A stretch of DNA of 15,036 nt from an uncultured Oscillospiraceae bacterium (GTDB lineage: Bacteria; Bacillota; Clostridia; Oscillospirales; Acutalibacteraceae). Numbering within the stretch: the stretch's first letter is position 1; each line of letters starts with the position of its first letter. The notes under the pieces were generated by a model. The model made no database searches. It was not told the DNA's origin and saw only the letters and a list, made by a program, of their open reading frames with translations. Location: positions 1 to 15,036 of the forward strand of contig CABUYS010000027.1 of assembly GCA_902495835.1 (NCBI GenBank), written 5' to 3'. The translations under genes and the position numbers were made by a program. Shown in pieces: positions 1 through 8,126 of this stretch.

Positions 1-32
1 AAAATTAATTTATCATTTAATTAAGATATAAC

Positions 33-62
33 AAAAACAATTCCCCCAGCTTAGCTGAGGGA
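33..62 (-). terminator. Rho-independent terminator of the secreted-protein gene
   Basis: On the minus strand a 9-bp stem (arms 54-62 and 42-50, one G-T pair) with a 3-base loop is followed by a short T-rich tract. It lies about 60 bases past the stop codon of the gene ending at 124. The GC-rich stem stands out in very AT-rich DNA. Confidence 0.75.
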
Positions 63-123
63 GTATTTATTATTATGAGAATATATCACACGTAGTTCAG
101 ATATTTTAAATGTACCTATTTAA

Positions 124-822
124 CTAATGGTCCTTTTTTGATTTTTGTTCACGTTCTATTTTAAACTTACACCATTCCCTAGACTCTATATTCATACTTT
201 TTAACCATGAACCCAGTGCATCTCCTTGGTTCAAATTAGCACAAATAAGATCTACAACAGTACTATTTCTTATCAATGTAGCGTTTATGAAAATTACCAT
301 AGATTGAATATAACAACAAAAACCCCTAAGCGAGTTATTAATATCTTCAGAAAGACTAAAGCTTTTTTCAAATATAAGTTCCTCTAAAATAATCATTAAA
401 GAATCAAGAAAACGTAATTTTGTATCAAGTACACATGCATTATGGAATGTATGAGCAACCATTCTATCAATAATTTCTGATCTACAATCTTGTAATGTTG
501 GACACGAGTTCTCTTTTAAAAAATTATTTAATTTAGAAATAGCTACTGATATACAATTTTCAATAATAAACTTCCCATTAGCATCCATTATCAATAGATT
601 ACAAGCATAACCGCAAAATTCATTAAATATTTTCAAAGATTCCTCCTCTGACCATATTACCCTCTCTAAACGAATTACTTCACTTGCAGGTTTTGTCGTA
701 CTTGTGGAATCCGCTGCATCTTCTGATGAAACCATCGCATTAGCGGGATTCATACCAACCATAGGGGACACCATAGCAGCACTTAAAACTATTGATAAAA
801 ATTTAGATATGCCTTTTTTCAT
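124..822 (-). CDS. Unrecognised Sec-exported protein with ten cysteines
   Basis: A 232-residue protein I cannot assign to a family. Residues 1-29 form a clear signal peptide: basic MKK start, hydrophobic core, and an Ala-Asn-Ala cleavage site just before Met30. A low-complexity Ser/Thr/Ala/Asp linker (about 31-48) follows, then a mostly helical-looking region. There are ten Cys, at about 70, 74, 90, 107, 113, 130, 169, 170, 194 and 218, all after the signal peptide. No second membrane span, LPXTG motif or lipobox is seen, so release to the outside is the simplest reading. The ATG at 822 has a GGAGG SD site 7 bases upstream (830-834). The gene is transcribed alone, with its own promoter and terminator, just downstream of groEL. 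The even number of Cys would allow disulfides or metal binding, but nothing here proves either. Function is unknown. Confidence 0.8.
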   Translation of the reverse strand: MKKGISKFLSIVLSAAMVSPMVGMNPANAMVSSEDAADSTSTTKPASEVIRLERVIWSEEESLKIFNEFCGYACNLLIMDANGKFIIENCISVAISKLNNFLKENSCPTLQDCRSEIIDRMVAHTFHNACVLDTKLRFLDSLMIILEELIFEKSFSLSEDINNSLRGFCCYIQSMVIFINATLIRNSTVVDLICANLNQGDALGSWLKSMNIESREWCKFKIEREQKSKKDH

Positions 823-854
823 ATTATTTCCTCCATTTAATTTAATATATAAGT

Positions 855-883
855 GTTATACCATTAATTTCGTGGTGAATCAA
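855..883 (-). promoter_or_regulatory. Putative sigma-A promoter of the secreted-protein gene
   Basis: On the minus strand TTGATT (878-883) is separated by 17 bases from TATAAC (855-860), which is preceded by TGG as in an extended -10. A start site near 848 would leave a leader of about 25 bases carrying the SD site. This was found by eye in AT-rich DNA, so chance matches are possible. Confidence 0.5.
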
Positions 884-953
884 TACTATATTTTAATTTT
901 TTAAATTATATAAAAACTAGTGTTAGTTTACTATTAAATCAAGATACATATAA

Positions 954-983
954 CAAAAAAATACCCACCGTAAAGGTGAGTAT
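954..983 (-). terminator. Rho-independent terminator of groES-groEL
   Basis: Eighteen bases after the groEL stop, the minus strand has a 9-bp stem (arms 975-983 and 961-969, one G-T pair) with a 5-base loop, followed by seven T (complement of the A run before 961). This is the canonical arrangement and separates groEL from the secreted-protein gene. Confidence 0.85.
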
Positions 984-1001
984 TCAAAAGCGAAAACTGT
1001 A

Positions 1002-2636
1002 TTAATACATTCCGCCCATTCCGCCTTCTGGCATACCCGGTACTGCCGGAGCCGAGGGCTCTTTTTTATCAGCTATAAGAGCTTCGGTTGTAAGAACCAT
1101 GCTTGCAACTGACGCCGCGTTTTCAAGAGCTGAACGTGTTACTTTTGTCGGGTCAACTATTCCGAATTCCATCATGTCTCCGTATTCGTCTTGAAGAGCA
1201 TTGTATCCATATCCGACTTTTCCTTGATTCTTAACGTTTTGGACTATTACCGAACCTTCCAAACCAGCATTGATTGCTATTTGTCTGAGAGGCTCTTCCA
1301 TGGATTTAAGAACAATTGCTGCTCCTGTTTTTTCGTCGCCTTCGGCTTTGGCAACTACCTCTTCAACTGCGGGAACAGCGTTTACAAGAGCTATACCGCC
1401 ACCGGCTACAACTCCTTCTTCAACTGCTGCTTTTGTTGCTGCCAATGCGTCTTCTATGCGAAGTTTCTTCTCTTTCATTTCTATTTCCGTTGCGGCACCA
1501 ACTTTAATTACAGCAACTCCTCCTGCAAGTTTTGCAAGGCGTTCTTGTAATTTTTCACGGTCAAAATCAGAAGTTGTTTCTTCTATTTGATTTCTTATCT
1601 GAGAAACTCTAGCTTTGATTTCTTCAGGATTTCCTGCTCCGTCAACAATGATTGTACGTTCTTTTTCTACTTTAACTTGATGCGCACGTCCTAATTGCTC
1701 AACTGTTGTGTCTTTGAGTTCCAGACCCAATTCTTCGGAAATAACTTCTCCGCCTGTGAGTATAGCTATATCTCTGAGCATTTCTTTTCTTCTGTCGCCG
1801 AATCCCGGAGCTTTAACTCCTACGCATGCGAAAGTTCCTCTTAATTTATTGACTATAAGCGTTGCAAGGGCGTCGCCTTCTATATCATCGGCGATTATTA
1901 CCAATTTCTTACCTGATTTTACAACTTGCTCCAAGAGCGGAAGTATCTCTTGAATACTTATAATTTTTTTGTCTGTAATCAAAATATATGCGTCATCAAT
2001 AACCGCTTCCATTTTGTCGTTGTCGGTTACCATGTAAGGAGAGACGTATCCACGATCAAACATCATTCCTTCAACAACTTCTGAATATGTTTCGGCTGTT
2101 TTGGATTCTTCAACAGTTATAACTCCGTCAGAACTTACTTTTTCCATTGCTTCGGCAATAAGGCTTCCGACGAATTCGTCAGCTGCGGAAATTGTTGCTA
2201 CTCTTTTAATGTCCTCGGTTCCGTCAACTTTTTTGGAATTCTTAACAAGAGCGTCAACAGCGGCTTTTACAGCTGAATTAATGCCTTTTTTAAGAATCAT
2301 CGGATTGGCTCCTGCTGCAACGTTTTTCATTCCTTCACGAATCAGTGTTTGAGCCAAAAGAGTTGCTGTAGTAGTTCCGTCTCCGGCTGTATCGTTTGTT
2401 TTTGTTGCGACTTCTTTTACAAGTTGAGCTCCCATATTTTCAAATGGGTCTTCAAGTTCAACTTCTTTTGCGATTGTAACGCCGTCGTTTGTAATCAGCG
2501 GAGCACCAAATTTCTTATCAAGTACCACATTTCTTCCTTTTGGTCCAAGAGTGATTTTTACGGTATCTGCCAATTGATTTATTCCCGCAAGTAAAGCTTT
2601 TCTTGCTTCTTCTCCATATGCGATTTGTTTTGCCAT
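1002..2636 (-). CDS. groEL: Chaperonin GroEL (Hsp60)
   Basis: The 544-residue 60-kDa chaperonin subunit. With GroES it forms the double-ring cytoplasmic folding chamber that refolds proteins in an ATP-dependent cycle. Family signatures are present throughout: ITLGPKGRNVVL near the N-terminus, the ATP-site motif GDGTTTAT near residue 86, the apical KAPGFGDRRKEML segment, the equatorial VVAGGGIAL segment, and the flexible GMPEGGMGGMY tail. The length is normal and the reading frame intact. The ATG at 2636 has an AAAGGAG site about 11 bases upstream. It lies 50 bases behind groES, with a terminator directly after it, so the two form a bicistronic operon. Control by HrcA through the CIRCE element upstream of groES is expected. 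Confidence 0.98.
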   Translation of the reverse strand: MAKQIAYGEEARKALLAGINQLADTVKITLGPKGRNVVLDKKFGAPLITNDGVTIAKEVELEDPFENMGAQLVKEVATKTNDTAGDGTTTATLLAQTLIREGMKNVAAGANPMILKKGINSAVKAAVDALVKNSKKVDGTEDIKRVATISAADEFVGSLIAEAMEKVSSDGVITVEESKTAETYSEVVEGMMFDRGYVSPYMVTDNDKMEAVIDDAYILITDKKIISIQEILPLLEQVVKSGKKLVIIADDIEGDALATLIVNKLRGTFACVGVKAPGFGDRRKEMLRDIAILTGGEVISEELGLELKDTTVEQLGRAHQVKVEKERTIIVDGAGNPEEIKARVSQIRNQIEETTSDFDREKLQERLAKLAGGVAVIKVGAATEIEMKEKKLRIEDALAATKAAVEEGVVAGGGIALVNAVPAVEEVVAKAEGDEKTGAAIVLKSMEEPLRQIAINAGLEGSVIVQNVKNQGKVGYGYNALQDEYGDMMEFGIVDPTKVTRSALENAASVASMVLTTEALIADKKEPSAPAVPGMPEGGMGGMY

Positions 2637-2686
2637 AAATATGTCTACTCCTTTAATCAGTTATGTTTTTGATTACGTTTAGATTA

Positions 2687-2971
2687 TTAACCAATTATTG
2701 CCAAAACTTCGGACTGCGAAAGTACAATGTATTCTTTTCCGTTTAAAGTAAACGATGTTCCGCAGTTTTTGGGGATTAAAACAGTATCTCCCTGATTAAG
2801 ATACATTCTAACTTCTCTGCCGTCAATCATTCCTCCCGGACCTCTTGCTGTAACAACAGCTGTTACTGCTTGCTCTTTAGAACTTCCGGCTAAAATTATT
2901 CCACCTGCAGACCTGTCTTTCTTTTCAACTTCAACTACAACTTTGTCTAATATAGGTTTAATAGATTGCAT
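2687..2971 (-). CDS. groES: Co-chaperonin GroES (Hsp10)
   Basis: The 94-residue lid of the GroEL chamber. The N-terminal IKPILDKVVVEV strand, the mobile-loop region around KKDRSAGGIIL, and the C-terminal KEYIVLSQSEVLAIIG are typical of the family. The length is as expected. The ATG at 2971 is preceded by a strong AAGGAGG site. It is the first gene of the groES-groEL operon, with CIRCE about 30 bases upstream of its start. Confidence 0.97.
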   Translation of the reverse strand: MQSIKPILDKVVVEVEKKDRSAGGIILAGSSKEQAVTAVVTARGPGGMIDGREVRMYLNQGDTVLIPKNCGTSFTLNGKEYIVLSQSEVLAIIG

Positions 2972-3003
2972 TTTAGAAAAACCTCCTTAAATAGTTAGAT
3001 GCG

Positions 3004-3030
3004 TTAGCACTCGTCTTTTCTGAGTGCTAA
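3004..3030 (-). promoter_or_regulatory. CIRCE operator (HrcA binding site)
   Basis: TTAGCACTC (3004-3012), a 9-base spacer, and GAGTGCTAA (3022-3030) make a perfect match to the CIRCE inverted repeat. HrcA represses groESL and dnaK operons at this element in Firmicutes and other bacteria. It lies in the groES leader, between the likely promoter and the SD site. The hrcA gene is not in the window. Confidence 0.97.
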
Positions 3031-3075
3031 TACATATTTTATTATCTATCAAATAAAAAATCAATAGATATTTTA

Positions 3076-3106
3076 ATTTTATCAAAACGTTGTTGTTATG
3101 TGTCAA
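3076..3106 (-). promoter_or_regulatory. Putative groESL promoter
   Basis: On the minus strand a consensus TTGACA (3101-3106) lies upstream of TGATAAAAT, an extended -10-like element whose hexamer TAAAAT is at 3076-3081. The spacing is 19 bases, longer than ideal; an alternative hexamer GATAAA (3078-3083) would give 17. CIRCE follows about 45 bases downstream, so it would act within the transcribed leader. The exact -10 is uncertain. Confidence 0.5.
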
Positions 3107-3262
3107 AAACATAGCTTGTATTATACATATTTTTAGAATAAATATATAACAAAACAATGGGTTTACCTAAATTTTTACATACCAAATTTTTTAACACAAA
3201 ATAATAAACATTCGTTTTGAGTAAAATCACAAGTATAAACATCTATAAAAGTAAATAAATAT

Positions 3263-3299
3263 ACACCCGTTTTGCATGAAATGTTTCATTTTCGGGCGT
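3263..3299 (-). other. Imperfect stem-loop, possible small-RNA structure
   Basis: An outer 7-bp stem (3263-3269 with 3293-3299) encloses an inner ATGAAA/TTTCAT stem (3276-3281 with 3284-3289). One outer pair is A-C if read as plus-strand RNA but G-U as minus-strand RNA, so the structure is better on the minus strand. It has no clean T tract to make it a standard terminator. Function is unknown and it may be chance. Confidence 0.3.
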
Positions 3300-3730
3300 A
3301 CTATTGGCAAGCTACAAGTGGTTTCTTTACAAGCTATGCAGTTACTCTTTTGCTGTTTGCTACTCTTAAAAGAATTTTTTGAGGCACAAATAAACCTACT
3401 TCTCAGTTATGTATATTTATTCAACCGGCAAATTCCTTGTTATCAATCGCGTCTAAATAAATCTAATATAATCTAATACTTGCGAAAAATTATTACTTGC
3501 TACCCATAAATATCAATCGTTTTACGGGTTTATTCTGATTCAATTGATTTTTTTGATTTTATCTTTCGAGTATCGGATATTTTCATTTGAAAGACTAAAT
3601 ATCAATAAATTTTCATAAAATTACTCTGCTCTTTAATTTTAATTTCTTAATGAGCTATCCTTAAAATGCTTGTTTATCACATTAGATTTTTCTTCATCGT
3701 TTAATTATACTATTATTTTTTTCTACATAC

Positions 3731-3764
3731 AAAAAGTGGAATCTTTAATTAAAAGATTCCACTT
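3731..3764 (-). terminator. Rho-independent terminator of the peptide-export operon
   Basis: A perfect 13-bp stem (3752-3764 with 3734-3746) and a 5-base loop, with T residues at the 3' side on the minus strand (complement of 3731-3735). It starts about 20 bases after the stop codon of the second ABC exporter. The stem is AT-rich at its top. Confidence 0.85.
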
Positions 3765-3782
3765 CCGATATTTCACACGTTA

Positions 3783-5945
3783 TTATTTTACAACCTGGCG
3801 TATTGCGAGTTCATAAAATTCTCCTTTTTTGTCCATAAGTTCGTCATATGTTCCTTGCTCTACTATCTTTCCTTTATCCATGACAAGTATTCTGTCGCAG
3901 TTTTTTATAGTGGAAAGTCTGTGTGCTATGACTACTCTGGTACTGTTCAGCTTAGCGATACTATTTGAAACATGATTTTGAGTAATATTATCAAGTGCCG
4001 AAGTTGCTTCGTCCAAAAACAGTATTGAGGGTCTGTTTATAATTGCTCGAGCTATCATCAATCTTTGTTTTTGACCTCCTGAAAGGCCTCCCGCTCCTTC
4101 GGAAATCAAAGTATGCATTCCCATAGGCATGGCTTTTATATCTTCTTCTATTCCCGCCATACGAGCAGCTTCCCATGCGTCGTCCATGGTTTTCCAAGGT
4201 GAAGTTATAATTATATTTGAGAAAATATCACTCGGGAACAAAGAACCGTTTTGCATTACGACACCTATTTTTTGACGAACGCTTCTTAAATCAAGACTTG
4301 TCAAATCATGTCCGTCGTAGTAAACAGCGCCTGCGTCGGGGTCTTCAAATCCAAGTAAAATTCTCATAAGAGTAGATTTACCGCAACCGGTCTTTCCTAC
4401 TATTCCGATGTATTCTCCTTTTTTCACCTTAAGACTAATGTTATCGAGAATCGTCGGCCCGTCTTTGTCGTATTTAAAGGAAATATTATTCATTTCAATA
4501 TTTCCCGACAACGCTGTTGGAATCTTGCGTCCCGAACCGCTTTCTGGTTTTTGTTCCATAACGGGTTTTATCATTTTTAAGATAGGTTGCAGATTTGCAA
4601 TTTGAAGAGCAATTCCGCTGAGAGACATTATCGCCGCTGTTACCGAACCGTACGCCATGTTAAATCCCATATAGTCATCTAGGCTGACTCCTGTTGTGAC
4701 GGTGCAGTAATAAAGAACCATCTGTCCTACCGTTGATATTATCAAACTTATAATTCCGCTGATTTTTATTAAAAGCGGAGGAGAATAATCCAATTTTTTA
4801 ACATCCGAATAAATTTCTGCCCATTTTGCGAAAGCTCTTTTTTCTGAACCTGTAACTTTTATCTTTTGAATTCCTCCAAAAAGAGCATAAGTCCACGACT
4901 GCAATTTGGGGTCAATCTCAAGTTTTTTATTGTATATGCTCTGGCGGTAAAAAGTTATGAAAATCTGATATGCAACAGTAACGAACACTATAATCATACC
5001 TGGGAGTACAAGAGACGGCCCGTATTGATACATCTGGAAGAAATAAGCAAACGAAAATACTGCCGAGAGAGTAGATGCAAACGATTGCCTGATTATTTGA
5101 CAAAGTGATGCGATATATCCCATTCTACTGGCTAATTCACCCGCGGTATAGCCTTTAAAAAACTTGGTCGGCAACGTGAAAAATCTTATCATTATTGCAC
5201 TGTTTACAGACAAAGTCATTCGGCTACCCAGCCTATTGGAAACTATACTGCTTGTAATTGACATCAACGTCTTACCTACCGCTTTACCTACATAAAACGT
5301 TGCAAGCGGCCAGATAAGTGCAAGTGCTCCTGAAGGAATAATATCTTTATAAATAATTTTTTGAATAATAGGTCCGGCCATTCCCAAAAGCTGAGCTACC
5401 AGATAAGACGAAAGTATAAACACAACATCTACAAAAGACAAACTTTCGACCATAAATTTCAACAAATCTCTTATCTTAAGAGACTTCAAAGGGAAAGCAC
5501 GATAAAAACAAAAAGCGTCCACATTTAAATTTTTTGCGGTTTGACTGTTTATTTTTATCCTTTCTCCTTCGGGACTTATATATTCATATCCGCCCCATTT
5601 GCGTGGAAAAATCGCAACTACATCGCCTTCGATCGTCGAACCCAGCAAACATCCCGTGTTATCTTTCCACCATTCGCCGTGAAGTTCTACTCGTCTTCTC
5701 ATTGTGTCGGATGGCTTCAACATGTAATCAAGTTGTGCGTCCAGAGTTTCTACTCCGTCGGGGATTGTGGGGATATCTTTACCTAAATATTTAAGTATCA
5801 TCGCAACCGCTCCGCGAGCCTGGTGATGCGCTTTAGGAGTATTTATACCAACTATTGAAAGAAGGTCTGAAAATGCTCCTTGGAACATTTCATCGTCACT
5901 TTTTCTTCTTTTTTCAATTTGATTTTCTAAAAAACTTGTTTCCAT
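3783..5945 (-). CDS. NHLM/NHLP-type peptide exporter, permease/ATP-binding protein
   Basis: A 720-residue half-transporter of the exporter ABC family, last gene of the export operon. Residues 1 to about 165 form a cytoplasmic domain with the RRRVELHGEWWKDNTGCLLG segment. This resembles the peptidase-like N-terminal domain of NHLP permeases but has no Cys-His catalytic pair. A membrane domain of about six spans follows (about 170-450), then an ATPase domain with Walker A GKTGCGKST, signature LSGGQKQR, Walker B ILFLDEATSALD and the H-loop VVIAHRLSTI. The ATG at 5945 has a GGGAGG-type site upstream, and the gene begins 15 bases after the C39 exporter ends. Two adjacent ABC half-transporters plus a HlyD-like protein is the standard NHLM arrangement. 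It probably pairs with, or works beside, the upstream exporter; which dimer forms cannot be told from sequence. The substrate is unknown. Confidence 0.88.
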   Translation of the reverse strand: METSFLENQIEKRRKSDDEMFQGAFSDLLSIVGINTPKAHHQARGAVAMILKYLGKDIPTIPDGVETLDAQLDYMLKPSDTMRRRVELHGEWWKDNTGCLLGSTIEGDVVAIFPRKWGGYEYISPEGERIKINSQTAKNLNVDAFCFYRAFPLKSLKIRDLLKFMVESLSFVDVVFILSSYLVAQLLGMAGPIIQKIIYKDIIPSGALALIWPLATFYVGKAVGKTLMSITSSIVSNRLGSRMTLSVNSAIMIRFFTLPTKFFKGYTAGELASRMGYIASLCQIIRQSFASTLSAVFSFAYFFQMYQYGPSLVLPGMIIVFVTVAYQIFITFYRQSIYNKKLEIDPKLQSWTYALFGGIQKIKVTGSEKRAFAKWAEIYSDVKKLDYSPPLLIKISGIISLIISTVGQMVLYYCTVTTGVSLDDYMGFNMAYGSVTAAIMSLSGIALQIANLQPILKMIKPVMEQKPESGSGRKIPTALSGNIEMNNISFKYDKDGPTILDNISLKVKKGEYIGIVGKTGCGKSTLMRILLGFEDPDAGAVYYDGHDLTSLDLRSVRQKIGVVMQNGSLFPSDIFSNIIITSPWKTMDDAWEAARMAGIEEDIKAMPMGMHTLISEGAGGLSGGQKQRLMIARAIINRPSILFLDEATSALDNITQNHVSNSIAKLNSTRVVIAHRLSTIKNCDRILVMDKGKIVEQGTYDELMDKKGEFYELAIRQVVK

Positions 5946-5960
5946 AAATGCTCACCTCCC

Positions 5961-8111
5961 CTATTCCGTTATTACAAGTTCTTTGTATTTTCCGCCACGA
6001 GCCATAAGCTCTTCGTGCGTACCACGTTCGGAGATTACTCCGTGGTCAAGAACTATAATTTCATCGCAATCGCGTATCGTAGAAAGCCTATGAGCAATTA
6101 CCACACACGTACATCCCGCTTTTCGTATATTGTTCATTACTATATTCTCGGTTTTTGCGTCAAGTGCGGAAGTCGCTTCATCAAGAATAATAATTGTCGG
6201 TTCTTGAGCAAGCGCCCTTGCAATTTCAATACGTTGACACTGACCTCCCGAAAAGTCAGTTCCGCCTTCGCTTATTACGTGTTCATATCCGTCAGGTCTT
6301 GAAATTATCGCACTGTGGATATCCGAATCTCTTGCCGCCAAAGTAACCGCAAAATCTTCAATAGACTCATCCCACATCCTGATATTATTCTTGACCGTAT
6401 CGTGGAACATTATCTTATCTTGGTCAACCATTACGACTGAACCATGGAATTTATAAGGGTCAATATCATCTTTTTTCTTTCCGTCAAAAGTTATTTCACC
6501 TTCCCAGGGTTTATAAAGACCAGTAATAAGCTTTGCAACCGTGGATTTGCCGCTTCCGCTTCCGCCTACTACGGCTATCCATTGACCCGGTTTCATACTC
6601 ATATTGAAGTCGGTTAAAACCGGTTTGGCTAATTTTCCGTATCCGAATGTTACATTTTTAACCTCTATATATCCCTTTAATTTGCTTTGATCAGCACCTT
6701 CATCTTTTGTTGTTGACGGGACATCAACAGGATAATCCAAAACATCTTCGACTCTTTCCATTTCACAGCGCATTTCAACATAGTTTTGGTATATGTCAAT
6801 TATATTGTTAACGGGGCTCATAAACATTGACAAATATCCCTGGAAAGCCGCCAACATACCTACTGTGAAATCTCCTTTCATGATTACATATATACCGCAA
6901 AGAACCAAAATGCAATCCGAAAGAGTATCTACAAATCCCGGAACGGAACCTATATACTGAGTAAATTTAGATATGGCAACTATAGCGTTGTTTTGTTTGG
7001 CAAAATATCCTGCCCATCTTTCAAAGTAACCGCTCTCGGCTCCTGTTGATTTTATTGTTTCTATCATTTCAAATCCCGAATAGGTAACACTCATAAGTTT
7101 ACCTTGGGTCGGTATTGACGCCCTTTGAAAATCCAGCATTTTCTCGGACATATATTTTGCAAGGAACATATTTATAACCGCCGCTCCGATTCCTATCAAA
7201 GTCAAAACCCAGCTGTATTTAAGCATTATAAACAAATAAAAGAAAAGTGAAATTATTCCGCTGAACATCGGTGCTATTTTATGAATAAGCGTCAAAGCTA
7301 TGGAAGAAGTGGATTCCTGACGCGAAACAACGTCTCCGACGTTTCTTTGCGAAAAGAAATTCAGCGGCAAACGCAAAACATGCCACATAAACTCTGCGCT
7401 GGAAGTAAGTGCAAATTTTCCTTCGATTTTAAGCCAGTACACGGAATTTATTATTCCGACCAAAACCTGAACTAATAATACCGCTCCCATTACTCCCAAA
7501 AATGGCATCAACCATTCAGGATTTTTTCCCGTGAGCAAATTATCGGTAAATACACGCGAAAACATCGGCGAAGTAGTCGCAATAACATCTCCGACTATAC
7601 TTATTATTACCGCCAATATAAACGGTATAAGTGCTCCGCGAAGGCATCTCTTTGCAAAAGAAAACACGCTCTTTGGCTTGCCTTCCGGTTTAAAGTCTGC
7701 AGAAGGCTTCATTGTAAGAGCAATTCCTGTAAAAGATTCATCGAATTCTTTTGCCGAAACTGTAACTTTTCCCCTCGCAGGGTCGTTGATATAGTATTTG
7801 TTTTTCTTTTCGTCTATTCCGCACAAAACCACAAAGTGATTGAAATTCCAATGGATTATTACCGGAAGAGTCAAAGAACCCAAAGAAGAAGGCTCAAGTT
7901 TATATCCTCCGGCTTCAAATCCATAAGAACGAGCCGCAGAAAGCATATTTTTAGCAACACTTCCGTCACGTGAAACGCCGCAGTCCGCACGAACTTGGGT
8001 CAGCGGAACCCATTTTTTGTAATATGCCGCTATCATACAAACACAAGCCGCACCGCATTCGAGTGCTTCCATTTGCATGACAATAGGCACTTTTAACCTT
8101 TTGCTCAACAT
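5961..8111 (-). CDS. NHLM-type C39 peptidase/ABC exporter
   Basis: A bifunctional exporter that removes leaders (usually after a double-Gly-type site) and moves the peptide across the membrane. Numbered from the ATG at 8111 it has 716 residues. The C39 peptidase (1 to about 130) has its catalytic triad: Cys19 in LECGAAC, His92 in FNHFVVL and Asp110 in INDPARG. About six membrane spans follow (about 160-450), then the ATPase: Walker A GGSGSGKST, signature FSGGQCQR (Phe for the usual Leu), Walker B IIILDEATSALD and H-loop VVIAHRLSTI. An in-frame GTG at 8120 gives nine more bases, but AGGAGG sits 8 bases before the ATG and would overlap the GTG, so I chose ATG. It follows the HlyD-like gene closely. 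All active residues are intact, so it should be active, but no substrate peptide is encoded nearby. Confidence 0.93.
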   Translation of the reverse strand: MLSKRLKVPIVMQMEALECGAACVCMIAAYYKKWVPLTQVRADCGVSRDGSVAKNMLSAARSYGFEAGGYKLEPSSLGSLTLPVIIHWNFNHFVVLCGIDEKKNKYYINDPARGKVTVSAKEFDESFTGIALTMKPSADFKPEGKPKSVFSFAKRCLRGALIPFILAVIISIVGDVIATTSPMFSRVFTDNLLTGKNPEWLMPFLGVMGAVLLVQVLVGIINSVYWLKIEGKFALTSSAEFMWHVLRLPLNFFSQRNVGDVVSRQESTSSIALTLIHKIAPMFSGIISLFFYLFIMLKYSWVLTLIGIGAAVINMFLAKYMSEKMLDFQRASIPTQGKLMSVTYSGFEMIETIKSTGAESGYFERWAGYFAKQNNAIVAISKFTQYIGSVPGFVDTLSDCILVLCGIYVIMKGDFTVGMLAAFQGYLSMFMSPVNNIIDIYQNYVEMRCEMERVEDVLDYPVDVPSTTKDEGADQSKLKGYIEVKNVTFGYGKLAKPVLTDFNMSMKPGQWIAVVGGSGSGKSTVAKLITGLYKPWEGEITFDGKKKDDIDPYKFHGSVVMVDQDKIMFHDTVKNNIRMWDESIEDFAVTLAARDSDIHSAIISRPDGYEHVISEGGTDFSGGQCQRIEIARALAQEPTIIILDEATSALDAKTENIVMNNIRKAGCTCVVIAHRLSTIRDCDEIIVLDHGVISERGTHEELMARGGKYKELVITE

Positions 8112-8126
8112 CTTACGCACCTCCTG

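Larger units (their letters stand above)
3031..3730. other. About 700-base AT-rich intergenic region without a convincing gene
   Basis: Apart from the groESL promoter at its left end, I see no gene here. A plus-strand open frame of 66 codons (3276-3476) has no SD site, and both strands are broken by many stops in all frames. One imperfect stem-loop is present at 3263-3299. No tRNA, recognisable transposase or leader-type peptide was found. It lies between two divergent functions, the groESL operon start and the terminator of the exporter operon. Confidence 0.6.

Noticed and set aside
42..62. Short palindrome considered as a CRISPR-like repeat
   Set aside because: It occurs once, with no second copy or spacer; its stem plus T tract fits a terminator.
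704..904. 66-codon plus-strand frame over the secreted-protein signal peptide and promoter
   Set aside because: It is antisense to a gene with a clear signal peptide and SD site, and it has no SD of its own.
1191..2594. Several plus-strand open frames antisense to groEL, some rich in Cys and Phe or Ser
   Set aside because: They are antisense shadows of a strongly conserved coding sequence, with no SD sites and skewed composition.
3111..3338. Ten-base inverted repeat (ATAGCTTGTA near 3111 and its complement near 3329) considered as transposon ends
   Set aside because: It is short, has no target duplication and no transposase between the copies, and is AT-rich enough to occur by chance.
3276..3476. 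Plus-strand 66-codon open frame starting MKCFIFGRT
   Set aside because: It has no SD site, begins inside a stem-loop, ends in AT-rich sequence with no domain, and would be the only plus-strand gene. It could be a relic, but there is no positive evidence.
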